From: an uncultured bacterium
Lineage (GTDB): Bacteria > Verrucomicrobiota > Kiritimatiellia > RFP12 > UBA1067
Direction: 5' to 3'
Length of the DNA stretch: 37,485 nt
Assembly: GCA_902802945.1 (NCBI GenBank)
Contig: CADCOC010000023.1
Coordinates: 1 to 37,485, forward strand
The translations under genes and the position numbers were made by a program. The notes beneath the pieces were generated by a model, which saw nothing but the letters and a program-made list of their open reading frames with translations, did no database searches and was not told the origin of the DNA. Shown piece after piece: positions 1 through 7,312 of this stretch; positions within the stretch are counted from its first letter, which is position 1; every line of letters begins with the position of its first letter.

Positions 1-2
1 CG

Positions 3-92
3 ACCGTGAAGGTGACGGGCGTTCTGGTGAACGGTGTGGGCTACGGCTCCGCCACGCTCAATAAGGCCAGCACACCCGTGACGATCGAGTAG
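3..92 (+). CDS. C-terminal tail of an unidentified protein (left-edge partial)
   Basis: The reading frame starting at base 3 is open from the window edge to a TAG at 90-92 and encodes about 29 residues, beginning TVKVTGVLVNG and ending STPVTIE. The alternating small and hydrophobic residues look like beta-strand segments, as at the end of a secreted Ig-like or repeat protein, but the piece is too short to name. The other two forward frames meet stops early (TGA at 7, TAA in frame 2). After the TAG the same frame stays open to another TAG at 180-182. Confidence 0.4.
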   Translation, partial: TVKVTGVLVNGVGYGSATLNKASTPVTIE

Positions 93-231
93 GTCTTTCT
101 GCCCCTGCGCTTCTCCTGGACGGCCACGATCGACGTGGACGGTCGCATCGCCACCACTCCATTGGTCGTCTTCACCAAATAGATTCTCGGACAACCGGGC
201 GGTCGCGATGGTGGCGGGGAAGGGGGTATTG

Positions 232-240
232 TGGTAAACT
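232..240 (+). promoter_or_regulatory. Extended -10 promoter, leaderless type
   Basis: TGG followed by TAAACT at 235-240, then exactly 7 nt to the ATG at 248. A start site about 7 nt after the -10 would fall on or next to the A of the ATG, so the mRNA should have no leader. No Shine-Dalgarno is seen before 248, and no good -35 is seen. Confidence 0.5.
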
Positions 241-247
241 ATGCGCC

Positions 248-1483
248 ATGGAGAAATTTGAACTCGACAAGTCCTTGGCCGACGAGATCCGCGCCCGCGT
301 GATGGGCGACGGCTTCATGAAGCTAGTGCAGTCCGTGCGCCGGAACGGCAAGTCTTTCCGCATCTCGCTGCGTCCCGTGCTGATCGGCGGCGAAACGCGC
401 TATCAGGCCGAGATGAACGACGAGGGACAGGTACGCGTGAAGAACTTCGATGCGGCCGGCGCGGCTGACGGTCTCGAGGAGATCATCGCGCAGAAGGGTG
501 CGCGCGACCTGCACCTCATGACGGCGTCCGGCGACCTACACGTGCGCGTGACGCGGAAGGGACACGTACACGTGTCGCGCTCTGCCGAGATGGAGCGCGT
601 CGCAAAGGTGCAGCCGCACGACCGCGTGAAGAAGCTACCGCTTACGTCCTTCGACTCGTCCGCGCTCCTTCGCGTGATCGGCCTCTCCGACGGCGAAGGA
701 CGCGTGCGCGCTTCGATGCGCGGCAAGTACGACCAGGTGAACGAGTTCCTCAAGGTGGTCGAGGACGTGGTTGGAGGGGAACGGGGAACGGGGAATGGGG
801 AAGATTTCACCGTGGTGGACTGCGGGTGCGGGAAGGCGTACCTTACGCTTGCGCTTTATTTCTTCCTCACGCAGGTGCTAAAGTTTCCAGCAGTGCGCGT
901 GATCGGCGTGGATCGGCGCGAGGACGTGGTCGAAGCCGCGCGTAAGATGTCGCAGCAGCTGGACGTCGCCGACAAGGTGACGTTCGCGGCGGCAGATCTT
1001 TCGACGTTCGACATCCAACAGGTGACGCCCAATCCGCGCGTCGACATGGTGATCTCGCTCCATGCGTGCGACACTGCGACGGACGAGGCGCTCGCGCGCG
1101 GCGTGGAGTGGGGCAGCCGCTACATCGTGAGCGCGCCGTGCTGTCAGCACGAACTGCAGAAGACAATCGGCCCGCAGTCCGACGCCGCGTTTGCGGGCGT
1201 ACTTCGCCACGGCATCCTGCGCGAGCGGCTGTGCGACATCCTCACGGACTCCTTCCGCGCGATGATCCTGCGCATCCTCGGCTACCGCACGCAGGTGGTG
1301 GAGTTCGTCTCTCCGGACGCTACGGCGCGCAACATACTGCTTCGCGCTGAGACTGGCGCGCGGAGCGGCCAGGCCGGTGCAGTGAGCGACTACCTGAACC
1401 TACGTGACTACTGGCATGTCACGCCGTGGCTTGAGACGCGTCTCGCCGCACGCCTTGATCCGTTTCTCAAGAGGTTTGGCTGA
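248..1483 (+). CDS. Class I SAM-dependent methyltransferase (Methyltransf_32-like)
   Basis: The 411-residue protein has a Rossmann SAM-binding core in its second half. Motif I is VVDCGCG at residues 189-195, followed by the acidic strand VIGVDRRED. A later HACDTATDEAL stretch and the SAPCCQHE motif at about 295-302 are typical of the methyltransferase family that includes RRNAD1/METTL25-like proteins; the substrate is not clear from sequence. The N-terminal ~170 residues are an unassigned domain. Residues 177-186 (GERGTGNGED) come from a GGGGAAC heptamer repeat just before motif I, probably an insertion in a loop. The start fits the promoter at 232-240 (leaderless). The stop overlaps the next start as TGATG, so it is probably co-transcribed with the transporter. 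Confidence 0.8.
   Translation: MEKFELDKSLADEIRARVMGDGFMKLVQSVRRNGKSFRISLRPVLIGGETRYQAEMNDEGQVRVKNFDAAGAADGLEEIIAQKGARDLHLMTASGDLHVRVTRKGHVHVSRSAEMERVAKVQPHDRVKKLPLTSFDSSALLRVIGLSDGEGRVRASMRGKYDQVNEFLKVVEDVVGGERGTGNGEDFTVVDCGCGKAYLTLALYFFLTQVLKFPAVRVIGVDRREDVVEAARKMSQQLDVADKVTFAAADLSTFDIQQVTPNPRVDMVISLHACDTATDEALARGVEWGSRYIVSAPCCQHELQKTIGPQSDAAFAGVLRHGILRERLCDILTDSFRAMILRILGYRTQVVEFVSPDATARNILLRAETGARSGQAGAVSDYLNLRDYWHVTPWLETRLAARLDPFLKRFG
776..803 (+). repeat. GGGGAAY heptamer repeat inside the methyltransferase gene
   Basis: Four 7-bp units: GGGGAAC twice, GGGGAAT, GGGGAAG. They are read through in frame as GERGTGNGED. The same unit order occurs on the opposite strand in umuC at 13675-13710. 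Confidence 0.85.
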
Positions 1484-2856
1484 TGTCGTCGGGCGCGTGC
1501 GAGACTGTGTCGGCGGGACGCGAGGGGCTTAAGTCGCGTCTTGGGTTCCTCATGGTGGCGGCCGGGTGCGCCGTGGGGCTAGGGAACGTATGGCGCTTCC
1601 CGTTCATCGTGGGGCGCAACGGCGGTGCCGCGTTCGTACTTGTTTATCTCGTGTTCCTCGCCCTCTTGGGCTTTCCCCTGCTCACGGCGGAGCTCGCCGT
1701 TGGACGCGCGGCGCGGAAGGGCATATCCGGCGCGATGCGCGCGCTCGCGCCTGAGCGGACGCGGAAGTTCTGGTACGTGATCGGATGCATCGTGTTCGGC
1801 GGCAACCTGCTGCTGATGGCGTACTACACGTCGGTCGGTGGCTGGCTGATGAGGTATACTGCAGGGTTCGCGGCGCAGGGTTCGGCGTTCACGGGTACGG
1901 GCGCGAAGGCTGCGTTCGACGGGTTGCTCTCCGATCCCGCCACATGTACGGCGTACATGCTTCTTGCCGTGGTGGTGGCGGCGGGAGTGTGTCTCGCCGG
2001 CGTACAGCGAGGCGTCGAGCGCGTGACAAAGTGGATGATGCTCTCGCTCCTTGCGCTTCTGGGTGTGCTGGCCGTGAAGGCGCTGTCGCTGCCAGGCGCG
2101 ATGAAGGGCGTGGAATTCTACCTTGCGCCGAACTGGACCCCGCTCATCGAACATCCCTTCCGCACATGCTTCGACGCGATGGGGCAGGCGTTCTTCACGT
2201 TGTCCGTAGGCGTGGGCTGCATGACGATCTTCGGCAGCTACGTGGGACGAGAGCATTCGCTAGTCACGGAGTCGCTGTGGATCACGGTTATCGACACATG
2301 CGTTGCGTTCCTCGCGGGACTCGTGGTGTTTCCCGCGTGCTCGGCGTTCGGGGTTGACGTGACGGCGGGTCCGGGCCTCATCTTCATCGCGCTACCGGAG
2401 GTGTTCGCGCACATGGGCGGCGGACGGCTGTGGGGAGCGGTGTTCTTCCTGTTCCTCTCGCTTGCGGCGCTTACAACGATCGTTGCCGTGTTCGAGTGCT
2501 TGATCGGCGGGCTGATGGACGAACTCCGCTGGAAACGCGGACGGGCGTCCCTGCTGGTCGGGGCGGCTGTCGCGGTGTTGTCCCTGCCCGTGTCGCTCGG
2601 GTGCGACATTCGCCTCCCAGGCGGCGTCATGAAAGTCCTAGATTTGGAGGATTTCGTCTTTAGCCAGTTCTGGCTACCGCTCGGCGCGCTTGCGACGTGC
2701 GTGTTCTGCACGTGGCCGTTCGGCTTTGGCTGGGAAGGATTCCGTCAAGAGGCGGGCATGGGCGACGGGTTGAAGCCGCCTGGCGTATGGAAACCCTACA
2801 TGCGCTGGCTGTTGCCGGTGATCCTTCTTGTAATCATCGTTGGCGGAATGCGGTAG
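1483..2856 (+). CDS. Sodium:neurotransmitter symporter family transporter (NSS)
   Basis: A 457-residue polytopic inner-membrane protein with roughly 11-12 hydrophobic segments. The opening GFLMVAAGCAVGLGNVWRFP followed by NGGAAFVLVYL is the signature of TM1 and TM2 in the neurotransmitter:sodium symporter (LeuT/TnaT) fold, including the unwound TM1 residues that bind Na+ and the substrate amine. Known family members import amino acids with Na+; the substrate here cannot be told. Length is normal for bacterial NSS proteins. It starts within the stop of the methyltransferase (TGATG), which implies translational coupling. No partner gene indicates the substrate. Confidence 0.9.
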   Translation: MSSGACETVSAGREGLKSRLGFLMVAAGCAVGLGNVWRFPFIVGRNGGAAFVLVYLVFLALLGFPLLTAELAVGRAARKGISGAMRALAPERTRKFWYVIGCIVFGGNLLLMAYYTSVGGWLMRYTAGFAAQGSAFTGTGAKAAFDGLLSDPATCTAYMLLAVVVAAGVCLAGVQRGVERVTKWMMLSLLALLGVLAVKALSLPGAMKGVEFYLAPNWTPLIEHPFRTCFDAMGQAFFTLSVGVGCMTIFGSYVGREHSLVTESLWITVIDTCVAFLAGLVVFPACSAFGVDVTAGPGLIFIALPEVFAHMGGGRLWGAVFFLFLSLAALTTIVAVFECLIGGLMDELRWKRGRASLLVGAAVAVLSLPVSLGCDIRLPGGVMKVLDLEDFVFSQFWLPLGALATCVFCTWPFGFGWEGFRQEAGMGDGLKPPGVWKPYMRWLLPVILLVIIVGGMR

Positions 2857-2895
2857 GCGAACTCCTAAATTGCGGTATCATTTTCGGCGGCAATA

Positions 2896-2904
2896 TGGTA
2901 CAAT
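2896..2904 (+). promoter_or_regulatory. Extended -10 promoter, leaderless type
   Basis: TGG plus TACAAT (2899-2904), then exactly 7 nt to the ATG at 2912. The predicted transcript begins on the start codon. No Shine-Dalgarno lies upstream of 2912. Confidence 0.5.
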
Positions 2905-2911
2905 GCCGCCC

Positions 2912-5812
2912 ATGAAAATAGCTAGACTACTCTTTTCCGTCTGCGCTGCGTGCGCGGTTGCTGCGGCTTTAGGCGAAGACGCCGTGTCCATCGCAGGCCG
3001 CTGGCGATTCGCGCTCGGCGACATGACAAACTGCACGGACACCATCGCGCTGCCCTCAACTACGGACATCGCGCGGAAGGGCGACGGGCGCATCAGTGGC
3101 GTCGCGGTCGAGAAGATAGACCCCATGCGCGATGACGCAGCCGTCCAGAACCGGCTCACGCGCCACCCCACGCGGCGGTTCCCATACGTCGGGAAGGCGA
3201 CGTATGAACGTGAAATTGAAATACCGGTTGCGTGGGCTGGCCGCCGCATAGAGCTTTTCCTTGAACGAACCAAAGTGGTTGACGCCTACATAGACGGCAC
3301 GCGCTTCGGACGCAGCGATACGCTTGCCGCCCCCGCCGTAATTGAGCTACCGCGCGGAACGTCGCCGGGACGCCACACACTGCGTCTCGTCGTCGACAAC
3401 CGCCGAGGGACTGTCCCCATCACCGGGCACCAGACCTCCGATGACACGCAGACGAACTGGAACGGCGTGATGGGGCGCATGGAGTTGAGGTCTTACGGCG
3501 AGATTTCGATTGTGCAGGTGAAGACGTTCCCGTCGGCCGCCGAGGGCAAGGTCACGGCGAAGGTGGTTTTTAGGAACGACGGGGCGGGGGAGAGGGAGGT
3601 GAGGGTTGGCGTGGACGTGGCAACGGGCGAGACGCCCGTTGTCCCAGTTGCGGGCGAGACGCCCGCCACCCCGACAATGTGCGAGACGCCCGCCACCCCG
3701 ACAATGTGCGAGACGCCCGCCACCCCGACAATGTGCGAGACGCCCGCCACCCCGACAATGTGCGAGGCACCAGTTGGCCAAGTGAAATCATTTGCTTATG
3801 TGGTGCCGTGTGGGGTGTCGACTGGTGAGTTTACAGTGGTGTTGGGGCCGGATGCTCCGAAGTGGAGCGAGTTCAATCCAGTGCTGCATAGGCTCACAGT
3901 CAAGGCGGGTGAGGCGTCGGCTACGGTGAAGTTCGGTCTGCGCGACTTCCGCACGAAGGGCACGCAGTTCACGCTCAACGGACGTCCCATGTTCCTGCGC
4001 GGGCGGCATGATGCCTGCGTGTGGCCGCTCACGGGCGCGGCGCCGATGGAGGTTGAGCCGTGGAGAAAGTACTTCGCGACGCTGAAGGAGTACGGACTCA
4101 ACCATGTGCGGTTCCACTCGTGGTGTCCGCCCGAAGCGGCGTTCGAGGCCGCCGACGAGGCGGGATTCATCATGCTGCCTGAGTTCGGCGTGTTCGGCGG
4201 CAATTTCGCGGGGGACGCGAGACTGCGCGCCTACTGTCTCGCCGAGTCGAAGCGGATCATCGATGCCTACGGCAACCATCCGTCGTTCGCGATGTTCACG
4301 CTCGGCAACGAGTGCAGGGGTGGGAGAAAGGAGCGCGCAGAGATCGTGCGCGCGCTGCGGGCGCACGACCCGAGGCCGCTCTACGCCATCGCGACGAACG
4401 GCGACTGGAACGCCCCGCAGCTGTGCGAGGAGGACGACTTCTGGGCGACGTTCAGGAGCTGCGACGGCGCAGAGGGCAACGCGCGCGGATCGTACGCGCA
4501 CTGCAACGCGCCGCTCGGCGCGGTACAGCTTCCGGGCGGCGGAACAATGCGCGACTTCTCGTCCGCCGTACGCCATTCGCCGATCCCCGTCATCGGACAC
4601 GAGACCGGCCAGTTCCAGGCGTACCCCGACTACACGGAGATTCCCAAGTACACCGGCGTCCTGAAGCCGATCAACCTCGAGATATTCAAGGCGCGGCTTG
4701 AAAAGGCTGGTCTGGGAAAGTATGCGGCTGACTTCTGCCGCGCATCCGGGAGGTTGATGGCGATCAACTACCGCGAGGAGATGGAGGAGGCGTTCAGAAC
4801 CCCTGGCTTCGGCGGCTTCCAGCTCCTCGACCTCCAGGACTTCCCCGGGCAGGGAACGGCCCTCGTCGGCGTGCTGAACGCCTTCATGGAGTCCAAGGGA
4901 TTCATCACGCCGGAGAAGTGGCGCATGTCCTGCTCGCCCACCGTGCTGCTTGCGCGGTTCCCGCGGTACACGTACGTCAGCGGGGAAAAATTCGTTGCCG
5001 ACGTCCAGATCGCGCACTACGGCCAGGAGGATGTCCTGACGGGCGACCTCGAATGGAGCATCGAGCCAATCGGCAGAACGGGTATCCCGCCCATCGTGCG
5101 CAAAGTGGTGGCTAGTGGGAAAACAGTCATTCCGCCCGTTCACGTGGGCGAGGTGAAATCCGTCGGCAGGATTGAGGTGGCGTTGCCGCGCCTTACGCAA
5201 GCAAGGTGGTTTGAACTTCGTCTGTCTTTCGCGGATGGTAAGATGCAAAACTCTTATCCGCTGTGGGTTTATCCTGAGTGTGATGACGTCGTGCCCGATG
5301 GCGTGGAAATCGTGCGCGATCTTGAAAGTGCCGACAAGGCACTCGCGGAGGAGCGCACCGCGCTCTGCATCCTCGACAAGGCAAAGGCACCGAAGAATTC
5401 CGTGCCGGGCTTTTTCACGACCGACTTCTGGAACTGGGAGATGTTCAACGGCCCTGCACGGAAGAGGAAAGTCATTGCCCCCGGCACGTTGGGTCTGCTC
5501 GTGAAGAGGGAACATCCCGCGCTCGCCGGATTCCCGACATCCTTCCATTCCGACTACCAGTGGCGCGAGTTGATCTTCAACGGCGTGAACGTGGTGCTGG
5601 ACGGCGACAAGGAAACCGACGTGATCGTGCGCGGCATCGACAACATCACGCGCAACCAGAACCTCGGTGTGATCTGGGAGAAGAGGCGCGGGAAGGGGCG
5701 TGCTCTCTATTGCTCTCTCGACCTCGAGGCGGCGAAAGATCTCCCAGAAGCCCGCGCGCTGCGCCGCTCGCTTCTGGACTACCTTGCCGCCACGAGCGGG
5801 AAAAATCCATAA
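2912..5812 (+). CDS. Secreted glycoside hydrolase family 2 protein (beta-galactosidase/glucuronidase-like)
   Basis: A 966-residue exported enzyme. I chose ATG 2912 because it gives a clean signal peptide (MKIARLLFSVCAACAVAAALG) and sits 7 nt after a -10; the frame is also open further upstream. A jelly-roll sugar-binding domain (TYEREIEIP, YIDGTRFG) is followed by an Ig-like domain and a TIM barrel with FLRGRHDACVWP and HVRFHSWCPPEAAFEAADE. The likely acid/base is E467 (LGNEC) and the likely nucleophile is E564 (GHETGQF), as known for GH2. The C-terminal ~350 residues are further beta-rich domains. Residues about 238-286 are a low-complexity TPATPTM repeat at the edge of the Ig-like domain, probably a linker expansion. 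The exact sugar specificity is unknown. Confidence 0.85.
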   Translation: MKIARLLFSVCAACAVAAALGEDAVSIAGRWRFALGDMTNCTDTIALPSTTDIARKGDGRISGVAVEKIDPMRDDAAVQNRLTRHPTRRFPYVGKATYEREIEIPVAWAGRRIELFLERTKVVDAYIDGTRFGRSDTLAAPAVIELPRGTSPGRHTLRLVVDNRRGTVPITGHQTSDDTQTNWNGVMGRMELRSYGEISIVQVKTFPSAAEGKVTAKVVFRNDGAGEREVRVGVDVATGETPVVPVAGETPATPTMCETPATPTMCETPATPTMCETPATPTMCEAPVGQVKSFAYVVPCGVSTGEFTVVLGPDAPKWSEFNPVLHRLTVKAGEASATVKFGLRDFRTKGTQFTLNGRPMFLRGRHDACVWPLTGAAPMEVEPWRKYFATLKEYGLNHVRFHSWCPPEAAFEAADEAGFIMLPEFGVFGGNFAGDARLRAYCLAESKRIIDAYGNHPSFAMFTLGNECRGGRKERAEIVRALRAHDPRPLYAIATNGDWNAPQLCEEDDFWATFRSCDGAEGNARGSYAHCNAPLGAVQLPGGGTMRDFSSAVRHSPIPVIGHETGQFQAYPDYTEIPKYTGVLKPINLEIFKARLEKAGLGKYAADFCRASGRLMAINYREEMEEAFRTPGFGGFQLLDLQDFPGQGTALVGVLNAFMESKGFITPEKWRMSCSPTVLLARFPRYTYVSGEKFVADVQIAHYGQEDVLTGDLEWSIEPIGRTGIPPIVRKVVASGKTVIPPVHVGEVKSVGRIEVALPRLTQARWFELRLSFADGKMQNSYPLWVYPECDDVVPDGVEIVRDLESADKALAEERTALCILDKAKAPKNSVPGFFTTDFWNWEMFNGPARKRKVIAPGTLGLLVKREHPALAGFPTSFHSDYQWRELIFNGVNVVLDGDKETDVIVRGIDNITRNQNLGVIWEKRRGKGRALYCSLDLEAAKDLPEARALRRSLLDYLAATSGKNP
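3623..3770 (+). repeat. 27-bp tandem repeat with palindromic core inside the GH2 gene
   Basis: Four 27-bp units start at 3654, 3681, 3708 and 3735, with a decayed fifth at 3762 and a diverged copy at 3623. Each encodes (C/G)ETPATPTM. The core CGGGCG-AGA-CGCCCG is a hairpin. The first copy has outer pair A-T (3623/3639) and the second G-C (3650/3666), so the outer base pair changes but stays paired. Later units lose the left arm. Confidence 0.9.
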
Positions 5813-5849
5813 AAGACGCCATTTAACCCGGCACCGTTCCGTTTGGATA

Positions 5850-5858
5850 TGGTATAAT
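5850..5858 (+). promoter_or_regulatory. Extended -10 promoter upstream of the ABC ATPase
   Basis: TGG plus TATAAT at 5853-5858. A transcript starting near 5866 would carry a leader of about 34 nt that is rich in A and G before the ATG at 5900. A GTG lies exactly 7 nt after the -10 (5866) and opens a 17-codon frame ending at 5919 that overlaps the ABC start; I regard this as possibly accidental. Confidence 0.5.
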
Positions 5859-5899
5859 ACGCCGCGTGGTCAAAATCTGCGAAGAAGAGAAGAAAAGAG

Positions 5900-6715
5900 A
5901 TGGGCGAGAAACTATTTGAAGTTGAAGATCTGCACGTCACGTACCGTAGGCCTGGAGAAAAGGCCGTAGAGGCGGTGCGCGGGGTGTCCTTTGATTTGCA
6001 CGCCGGCGAGACGCTCGGCATCGTGGGCGAGTCCGGCAGCGGTAAGTCTACCATAGCCAAGACCCTCATGCTACTCCAGCCTTCGTCTGGCGGCGTGGCG
6101 CGTTTTCGCGGGAAGGATATCGCGACCTTCACCTCCGACGAGCGTCGGCAGTACCGGCGCGACGTGCAGATGGTGTTCCAGGACGCGGTTGGTTCCCTCA
6201 ACCCACGTATGACCATCCGTCAGGCGCTGAATGAGATTCTAGAAAAATCCTTGGGTGGGGCTCGGGGCGGGCAGAGCTCCCAGTCGGCGTCCCAAACCCC
6301 TGAATCTCTCCTCGACACCGTGGGCCTCTCCAAGGCCGTGCTGGACCAGTATCCGCGCGAGCTCTCCGGCGGACAGTGCCAGCGCGCGAGCTTCGCGCGA
6401 GCGCTCGCCGTGAACCCGAAGGTGCTTGTGGCGGACGAACCGGTGTCGGCACTTGATGTTTCCGTGCAGGCGCGCATCCTCAACCTCATGCGCGACCTGC
6501 GGCGCGAACTTGGGCTTGCCATCCTGCTCATCGCGCACGACCTATCGGTGGTGCGCAACGTGTGCGACAGGGTGTGCGTGATGCACCTCGGTCTGTTCGA
6601 GGACACGGGGCCGGCCGAGGATGTGTTCGACCATCCGCAGTCGGACTATACGAAGAACCTTCTCGCGGCGGTGCCGGACGTGCAGCGTTCGCTTGCGGCT
6701 AGAGCGCAGCAGTGA
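5900..6715 (+). CDS. ABC transporter ATP-binding protein, OppF/DppF-like
   Basis: A 271-residue nucleotide-binding protein of the oligopeptide/dipeptide importer type. Walker A is GESGSGKS at 43-50. The Q-loop region VFQDAVGSLNPRM at about 92-104 carries the SLNPRM extension typical of Opp/Dpp ATPases. The signature is LSGGQ at 155-159, Walker B is VLVADE with the catalytic Glu at 180, and the H-loop His is at 213. Residues about 117-134 (GGARGGQSSQSASQ region) look like a low-complexity insert before the helical domain. No permease, binding protein or second ATPase lies nearby, so it is an orphan. Its last 17 bp overlap the convergent phosphatase gene. The start follows a purine-rich leader and gives the expected N-terminus. 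Confidence 0.88.
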   Translation: MGEKLFEVEDLHVTYRRPGEKAVEAVRGVSFDLHAGETLGIVGESGSGKSTIAKTLMLLQPSSGGVARFRGKDIATFTSDERRQYRRDVQMVFQDAVGSLNPRMTIRQALNEILEKSLGGARGGQSSQSASQTPESLLDTVGLSKAVLDQYPRELSGGQCQRASFARALAVNPKVLVADEPVSALDVSVQARILNLMRDLRRELGLAILLIAHDLSVVRNVCDRVCVMHLGLFEDTGPAEDVFDHPQSDYTKNLLAAVPDVQRSLAARAQQ

Positions 6716-7298
6716 TGGCGGCGAGGAGGTCCGCGTAGGATTCGTACGCGGTCACGTCTGGATTGGCGGCCTTTATCGCGTCGGTGCTGCGGAACAGGAA
6801 TCCGGCCTTGCTGGCGCGGATCATCGCGATGTCGTTGAAGCTGTCACCGCTTGCTATCGTATCGAATCCGATTGACTGCAGTGCGCGCACCGTGGCGAGC
6901 TTGCCATTCTGCACGCGCTGCTTGTATCCCGTTATCGAGCCGTCAGGCGCCACTTCGAGCGTGTTGCAGAAGAGCGTGGGCCAGCCGAGTTTCTCCATGA
7001 GCGGCGTGGCAAACTGTTCGAACGTGTCGCTGATCAGGATCACCTGCGTGCGGGAACGGAGCGCGTCGAGGAACTCGCGCGCGCCGGGAAGCGGGTCGAT
7101 CATGGCGATGACCTTCTGGATTTCCCTGAGGCCGAGACCATGCTCTTTCAGGATCTCGATACGGCGAAGCATGAGCTTGTTGTAGTCGGGTTCGTCGCGC
7201 GTCGTGCGCCGCAGCTCCGGGATGCCGCTTGCGTCGGCGAAGGCAATCCAGATCTCCGGAAGGAGAACCCCCTCTACATCTAGGCAGACAATGTTCAT
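6699..7298 (-). CDS. thrH: HAD phosphatase, ThrH-like (phosphoserine phosphatase/homoserine phosphotransferase)
   Basis: A 199-residue cytoplasmic HAD-IB enzyme. It opens with CLDVEGVLLPEIWIAF, which has the unusual D-x-E (D7, E9) in place of the HAD D-x-D and closely resembles what I recall of Pseudomonas ThrH. Motif II is ILISDTF, and the GDSFNDIAMI stretch near the C-terminus supplies the Mg2+ ligands. ThrH removes phosphate from phosphoserine and can transfer it to homoserine. The gene lies 14 nt downstream of dxs on the same strand, so it is probably the last gene of the uppS-dxs operon. Its end overlaps the ABC gene tail to tail. Confidence 0.85.
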   Translation of the reverse strand: MNIVCLDVEGVLLPEIWIAFADASGIPELRRTTRDEPDYNKLMLRRIEILKEHGLGLREIQKVIAMIDPLPGAREFLDALRSRTQVILISDTFEQFATPLMEKLGWPTLFCNTLEVAPDGSITGYKQRVQNGKLATVRALQSIGFDTIASGDSFNDIAMIRASKAGFLFRSTDAIKAANPDVTAYESYADLLAAITAAL

Positions 7299-7312
7299 TT
7301 TCCCTTTTCTCT

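Noticed and set aside
93..182. Continuation of the left-edge frame after TAG (90-92) to a second TAG at 180-182, suggesting stop-codon readthrough
   Set aside because: Only 29 codons, with no conserved context or recoding structure visible; a sequencing change or chance is equally likely.
3788..5548. Long open frame (586 codons) on the minus strand opposite the GH2 gene
   Set aside because: It is an antisense shadow of a well-supported GH2 gene in GC-rich DNA; the product is His/Arg/Glu-rich with no motif.
5866..5919. 17-codon frame from GTG exactly 7 nt after a -10, overlapping the ABC ATPase start
   Set aside because: The GTG may simply mark the transcription start; the peptide is short and its purine-rich codons serve as the ABC gene's ribosome-binding region.
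6252..6300. Possible repeat insertion in the ABC ATPase (GGARGGQSSQSAS region)
   Set aside because: It looks like a low-complexity insert, but no clear inverted repeat and no second copy was found in the window.
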